The notes below the pieces were generated by a model. It did no database searches and was not told the DNA's origin. It worked only from the letters and a program-made list of their open reading frames with translations. From Aldehydirespirator sp965220645 (GTDB lineage: Bacteria; Actinomycetota; Acidimicrobiia; Acidimicrobiales; Aldehydirespiratoraceae): a DNA stretch of 64,000 bases. Of this stretch, positions 61,810-64,000 are shown in pieces. The DNA lies in contig OZ244836.1 of assembly GCA_965220645.1 (NCBI GenBank), positions 310,001 to 374,000 on the forward strand. The letters run 5' to 3'. Made by a program: the position numbers and the translations under genes. The stretch's first letter is position 1, and each line of letters starts with the position of its first letter.

Positions 61810-61834
61810 TTGGGTGGGCCGCTGGCCCGACCGG

Positions 61835-62644
61835 CTACTCGCCGGCGGCGAGATCGATGCCGTGGCCCTCGGCGGACTCCGTTAGCAGGGCGCTGATCTC
61901 GTCAGGCGAGCCGGTTTCGAAGGTCGGACCGTCGGCCACGAGAGCGAGCAGCATCTCCTCTTCATGGGCGGCCTTCTCGGCGTCCAGACCGCCGTGAACC
62001 ACGCGCTCGTAGTACACCACCGAGACCAGGTCATCCAGGCTCAGGTTGGCGAAGCCGCTCATGCCGTTGGCGAAGCTGTCCACCTCGCGCTGGCCGTCGG
62101 GCCGGTCCGGGTTGCCGTAGAAGTCGAGCCCCAGGCGCTTGATGCCGGCAGTGCCCAGATACACCCAGGACAGATGATGGGCCAGGCCGTCGAAGCCGGG
62201 GGCGGAGCCGAAGGTCAGGAGAAGCTCGCCGTCGTTGAGCTGGCGGCCCGTGGCGGTGCCCGAGCCGTCGGCGCCGTGGCACGAGGCGCACGTGCTGTAC
62301 ACCGCGGCGCCGTTATCGGCCAGCATCAACTCATCGGAGTCGGGCGGCTCCAGCATGCCGACGTAGAAGATGGCCCAGATGGGCAGGAACACCATCACCG
62401 AAGCGGCCCAGTACGGCATCCGCTTGCGAGCTTGGGCTGCCTGCACGTAGGGCGGGTCCGGCTCGGGCGGAGGCGGCGGGGCAGCCTCCGGGATGGGGGC
62501 GAGAGCGGCCGGAACAGGCGTGGCCGCGGCAGCCGGAGCCTCGGCGCCGGAGGCGGCGTCGCCGGCGTCCGAAGGTTCGGTACCGGTCAACTCGGCTCGT
62601 CGCTCACGCGAGCGTGCGAGCAGATACTCAGGTACGTCAACCAC
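61835..62644 (-). CDS. Membrane-anchored c-type cytochrome
   Basis: 269 residues. A cytoplasmic Ala/Pro-rich N-terminus of about 75 residues (VPEYLLARSRERRA start), one membrane helix (ASVMVFLPIWAIFYVGML), then an extracytoplasmic cytochrome c domain with haem motif CASCH (Cys119, Cys122, His123) and a later Met (SFANGMSGF) as sixth ligand. It carries electrons in a respiratory chain; caa3- or bc-associated partners are not in the window. It lies between pgi and the sox genes without obvious link. Confidence 0.87.
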   Translation of the reverse strand: MVDVPEYLLARSRERRAELTGTEPSDAGDAASGAEAPAAAATPVPAALAPIPEAAPPPPPEPDPPYVQAAQARKRMPYWAASVMVFLPIWAIFYVGMLEPPDSDELMLADNGAAVYSTCASCHGADGSGTATGRQLNDGELLLTFGSAPGFDGLAHHLSWVYLGTAGIKRLGLDFYGNPDRPDGQREVDSFANGMSGFANLSLDDLVSVVYYERVVHGGLDAEKAAHEEEMLLALVADGPTFETGSPDEISALLTESAEGHGIDLAAGE

Positions 62645-62774
62645 TTAGCGTCTCCATCGACGGTTGGGGGCGGACGGGACGACGCCGGAGCGGCGAGCCC
62701 CGGCGACATGAGGATAGGCGGTCTGGCCGCGCTTGGCTTCCTTCAACTGGCGCGACTCTCGCGCGCGGGCCCGG

Positions 62775-63356
62775 CTACGAGCCGGCGGGACCGACCGAGA
62801 GCCCGAATTCGTCGCCAGCATCGATGAGAGCATCGAAGAGGTACTGGCCGAAGGAGCGGTCGCAGAGGATCAGGTACGAGGGAGTGCCATCGACATCGTT
62901 GCGGGCGACGTCGCAAGTGACCTTGGCCACCGAGGCCGAGGCCACGGCCCCATCCGGAGTCATCGCGTCGGACCAGTCGAGGCTGCAGACCTTCTCGAGC
63001 ATCCGGGGCGCGTCCGCACCGGTGACCCGGAACAGGGCCCGGCCGTGAGTCCAGTCGAGAGCCGACACGAAGTCCGACGAGTCCAGCCCGTCCAAGCCCG
63101 ACACGTCCTCAGCCACCGTGCCCGCGGTTCCCAGAACGATCCACTCTCCGGGCCTGGAACCAAGTACGAGAGCCCCGCTCTCCGTGAGGCGGGACGAGCC
63201 GAACGGCACCGCGAGCCGGTCGGCAGCCGCGCCGTCACTCTCACCCCGAACCAGCCACTTGGTGGTGGCGCTGGCGTCGGACAGCATGAGCGAGCCACCA
63301 GGAGCCGACTCGTAGCTCCGCACGACCGGACTCTCGAAGGTGAGTTGATCAGCCAC
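62775..63356 (-). CDS. soxG: Sarcosine oxidase gamma subunit-like protein
   Basis: 193 residues. The weakly conserved SoxG family is a truncated GcvT fold; visible are WIVLGTAG, ALFRVTGADAPRMLEKVCSLDW and PSYLILCDRSFGQYLFDALID. Overlaps the preceding alpha-subunit gene by 8 bp. The heterotetramer oxidises sarcosine to glycine with transfer of the methyl carbon to tetrahydrofolate; N-methylglutamate dehydrogenase has the same architecture, so either substrate is possible. The 130 bp downstream hold no convincing gene. Confidence 0.8.
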   Translation of the reverse strand: MADQLTFESPVVRSYESAPGGSLMLSDASATTKWLVRGESDGAAADRLAVPFGSSRLTESGALVLGSRPGEWIVLGTAGTVAEDVSGLDGLDSSDFVSALDWTHGRALFRVTGADAPRMLEKVCSLDWSDAMTPDGAVASASVAKVTCDVARNDVDGTPSYLILCDRSFGQYLFDALIDAGDEFGLSVGPAGS

Positions 63357-64000
63357 GGAGACGCTCCCCGGCCGGGTCGAAATGAGCGTGGTGGTCCATC
63401 ACGGTGGCGCCTATGCGCTCACCGGAGGTCAACAGCACGGTCACCTTGGTGCCGCCGGCGGCCAGCTCGGGCTCCACCTGGCCCAGGCAGATCGACCGGC
63501 CCAGCGTGGGAGACATCCGGGCCGAAGTGATGCGGCCCAGTATCTCGTTGGTCTCGCCCCGCACGATCTGGGCGGCCTCGTCGGGCACCACGTAGGGATC
63601 GTCGGGTTGGATGGCCACGATCATGGGCAACCGGCGACCGGCGGCCCAAGCCAGTTCGGGCTTGCCCGCGAAGTCGTCCTTGTCGAGCTTGATCAGCGGG
63701 CTCAGGCCGGTGCTCGGGCCCAGAGTCAGACCGTCGGTGTCCTGGCCCACGATGAAGTGGCCCTTCTCGAGGCGCATGATGCGCTGACCCTCCAGCCCGA
63801 ACGGTCCGACGCCGAGGTCTTGACCGGCTTCCATGAGCGCCCCCCAAACGTGGAGGCCGTGGCCCGCGGGGACGTGGATCTCGAAGGACAGCTCACCGGT
63901 GAAGCCGATGCGCCACATGAAGCAGCCTGCCACCGCTGCGACGGTGGCCATGCGGACCTCCATATAGGGGAAGGCCTCGGGCGACAGGTCCACACCCTCG
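63349..64000 (-). CDS. soxA: Sarcosine oxidase alpha subunit, C-terminal part (cut by window edge)
   Basis: About 217 residues of the C-terminal GcvT-type folate-binding domain are visible: WRIGFTGELSFEIHVPAGHG, FGLEGQRIMRLEKGHFIVGQDT, KDDFAGKPEL, and the terminal VTVLLTSGERIGATVMDHHAHFDP. The N-terminal FAD/NAD and 2Fe-2S parts lie beyond base 64000. Order soxA-soxG is the standard end of soxBDAG. Could also be the equivalent subunit of N-methylglutamate dehydrogenase, given glxBCD and glnT in the same window. Confidence 0.85.
   Translation of the reverse strand, partial: EGVDLSPEAFPYMEVRMATVAAVAGCFMWRIGFTGELSFEIHVPAGHGLHVWGALMEAGQDLGVGPFGLEGQRIMRLEKGHFIVGQDTDGLTLGPSTGLSPLIKLDKDDFAGKPELAWAAGRRLPMIVAIQPDDPYVVPDEAAQIVRGETNEILGRITSARMSPTLGRSICLGQVEPELAAGGTKVTVLLTSGERIGATVMDHHAHFDPAGERLRG

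Noticed and set aside
62645..62833. 62-codon minus-strand ORF between the cytochrome and soxG genes
   Set aside because: It overlaps the soxG 3' end, is Arg/Ser-rich and shows no coding pattern or start signal.

Overview
The window looks like a chromosome segment of a high-GC Gram-positive actinobacterium. GC is high throughout and GTG starts and 4-bp ATGA/GTGA gene overlaps are common. trpG/pabA faces pknB (a kinase with PASTA repeats) as in other actinobacteria, and an EF-G2-type factor and a DUF222-HNH protein are present. The mix of small actinobacterial lipoproteins and amine-catabolism genes suggests a class such as Acidimicrobiia, but that placement is inference.

Layout. 1-8.5 kb: a minus-strand uptake and hydrolysis operon, running from a UrtA/AmiC-like lipoprotein through LivH, a LivM-LivG fusion and LivF to an amidase cut by the window start. 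Next to it is an ArsR regulator followed by an unusual cytoplasmic SRPBCC-periplasmic-binding-protein fusion. A shared 20-bp motif lies in front of both transcription units. 8.6-12.5 kb: trpG, pknB, a PP2C phosphatase and tRNA-Leu. 12.7-21.5 kb: histidine utilisation (hutH and an IclR regulator on minus; hutU, a peptide deformylase, hutF, hutI and an FAD oxidoreductase on plus). 21.6-32 kb: mixed genes (MBL hydrolase, pheA, two tRNA-Ser, an esterase lipoprotein, Fic, an animal-type haem peroxidase, a two-component system, tRNA-Arg). 32-50 kb: fusA2, then an amine island with ferredoxin, an MttB-family methyltransferase, two FAD/GcvT demethylating dehydrogenases, a Rieske oxygenase with a PaaX-like regulator, and glxBCD plus glnT (N-methylglutamate-type genes) with a betainyl-CoA-thioesterase-like protein. 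50-58.4 kb: proC, a SAM hydrolase-family gene, a 29-residue membrane peptide, the complete hemA-C-D-B-L set and a YceI protein. 58.5-64 kb: an HNH protein, pgi, a membrane cytochrome c and the end of a sarcosine-oxidase-like operon (soxA-soxG).

Functional reading. Histidine degradation, proC, the Rieske/dehydrogenase/MttB set, the glx/glnT set and the sox genes together point to a cell that lives on amino acids and methylated amines. The demethylating enzymes would release one-carbon units.

The best discovery is an IS110-family element (about 45,025-46,484) whose 5' non-coding end folds into a bridge RNA. Its target and donor guides can be read directly: two 7-8-nt guides match the two halves of the interrupted target and two match the element's own ends. 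The target is a 40-bp dispersed repeat with six further copies in the window, and the insertion separates glxC from glxD. The second is the ArsR plus SRPBCC-binding-protein pair with its shared operator, a candidate intracellular ligand sensor for the amide-type transporter.
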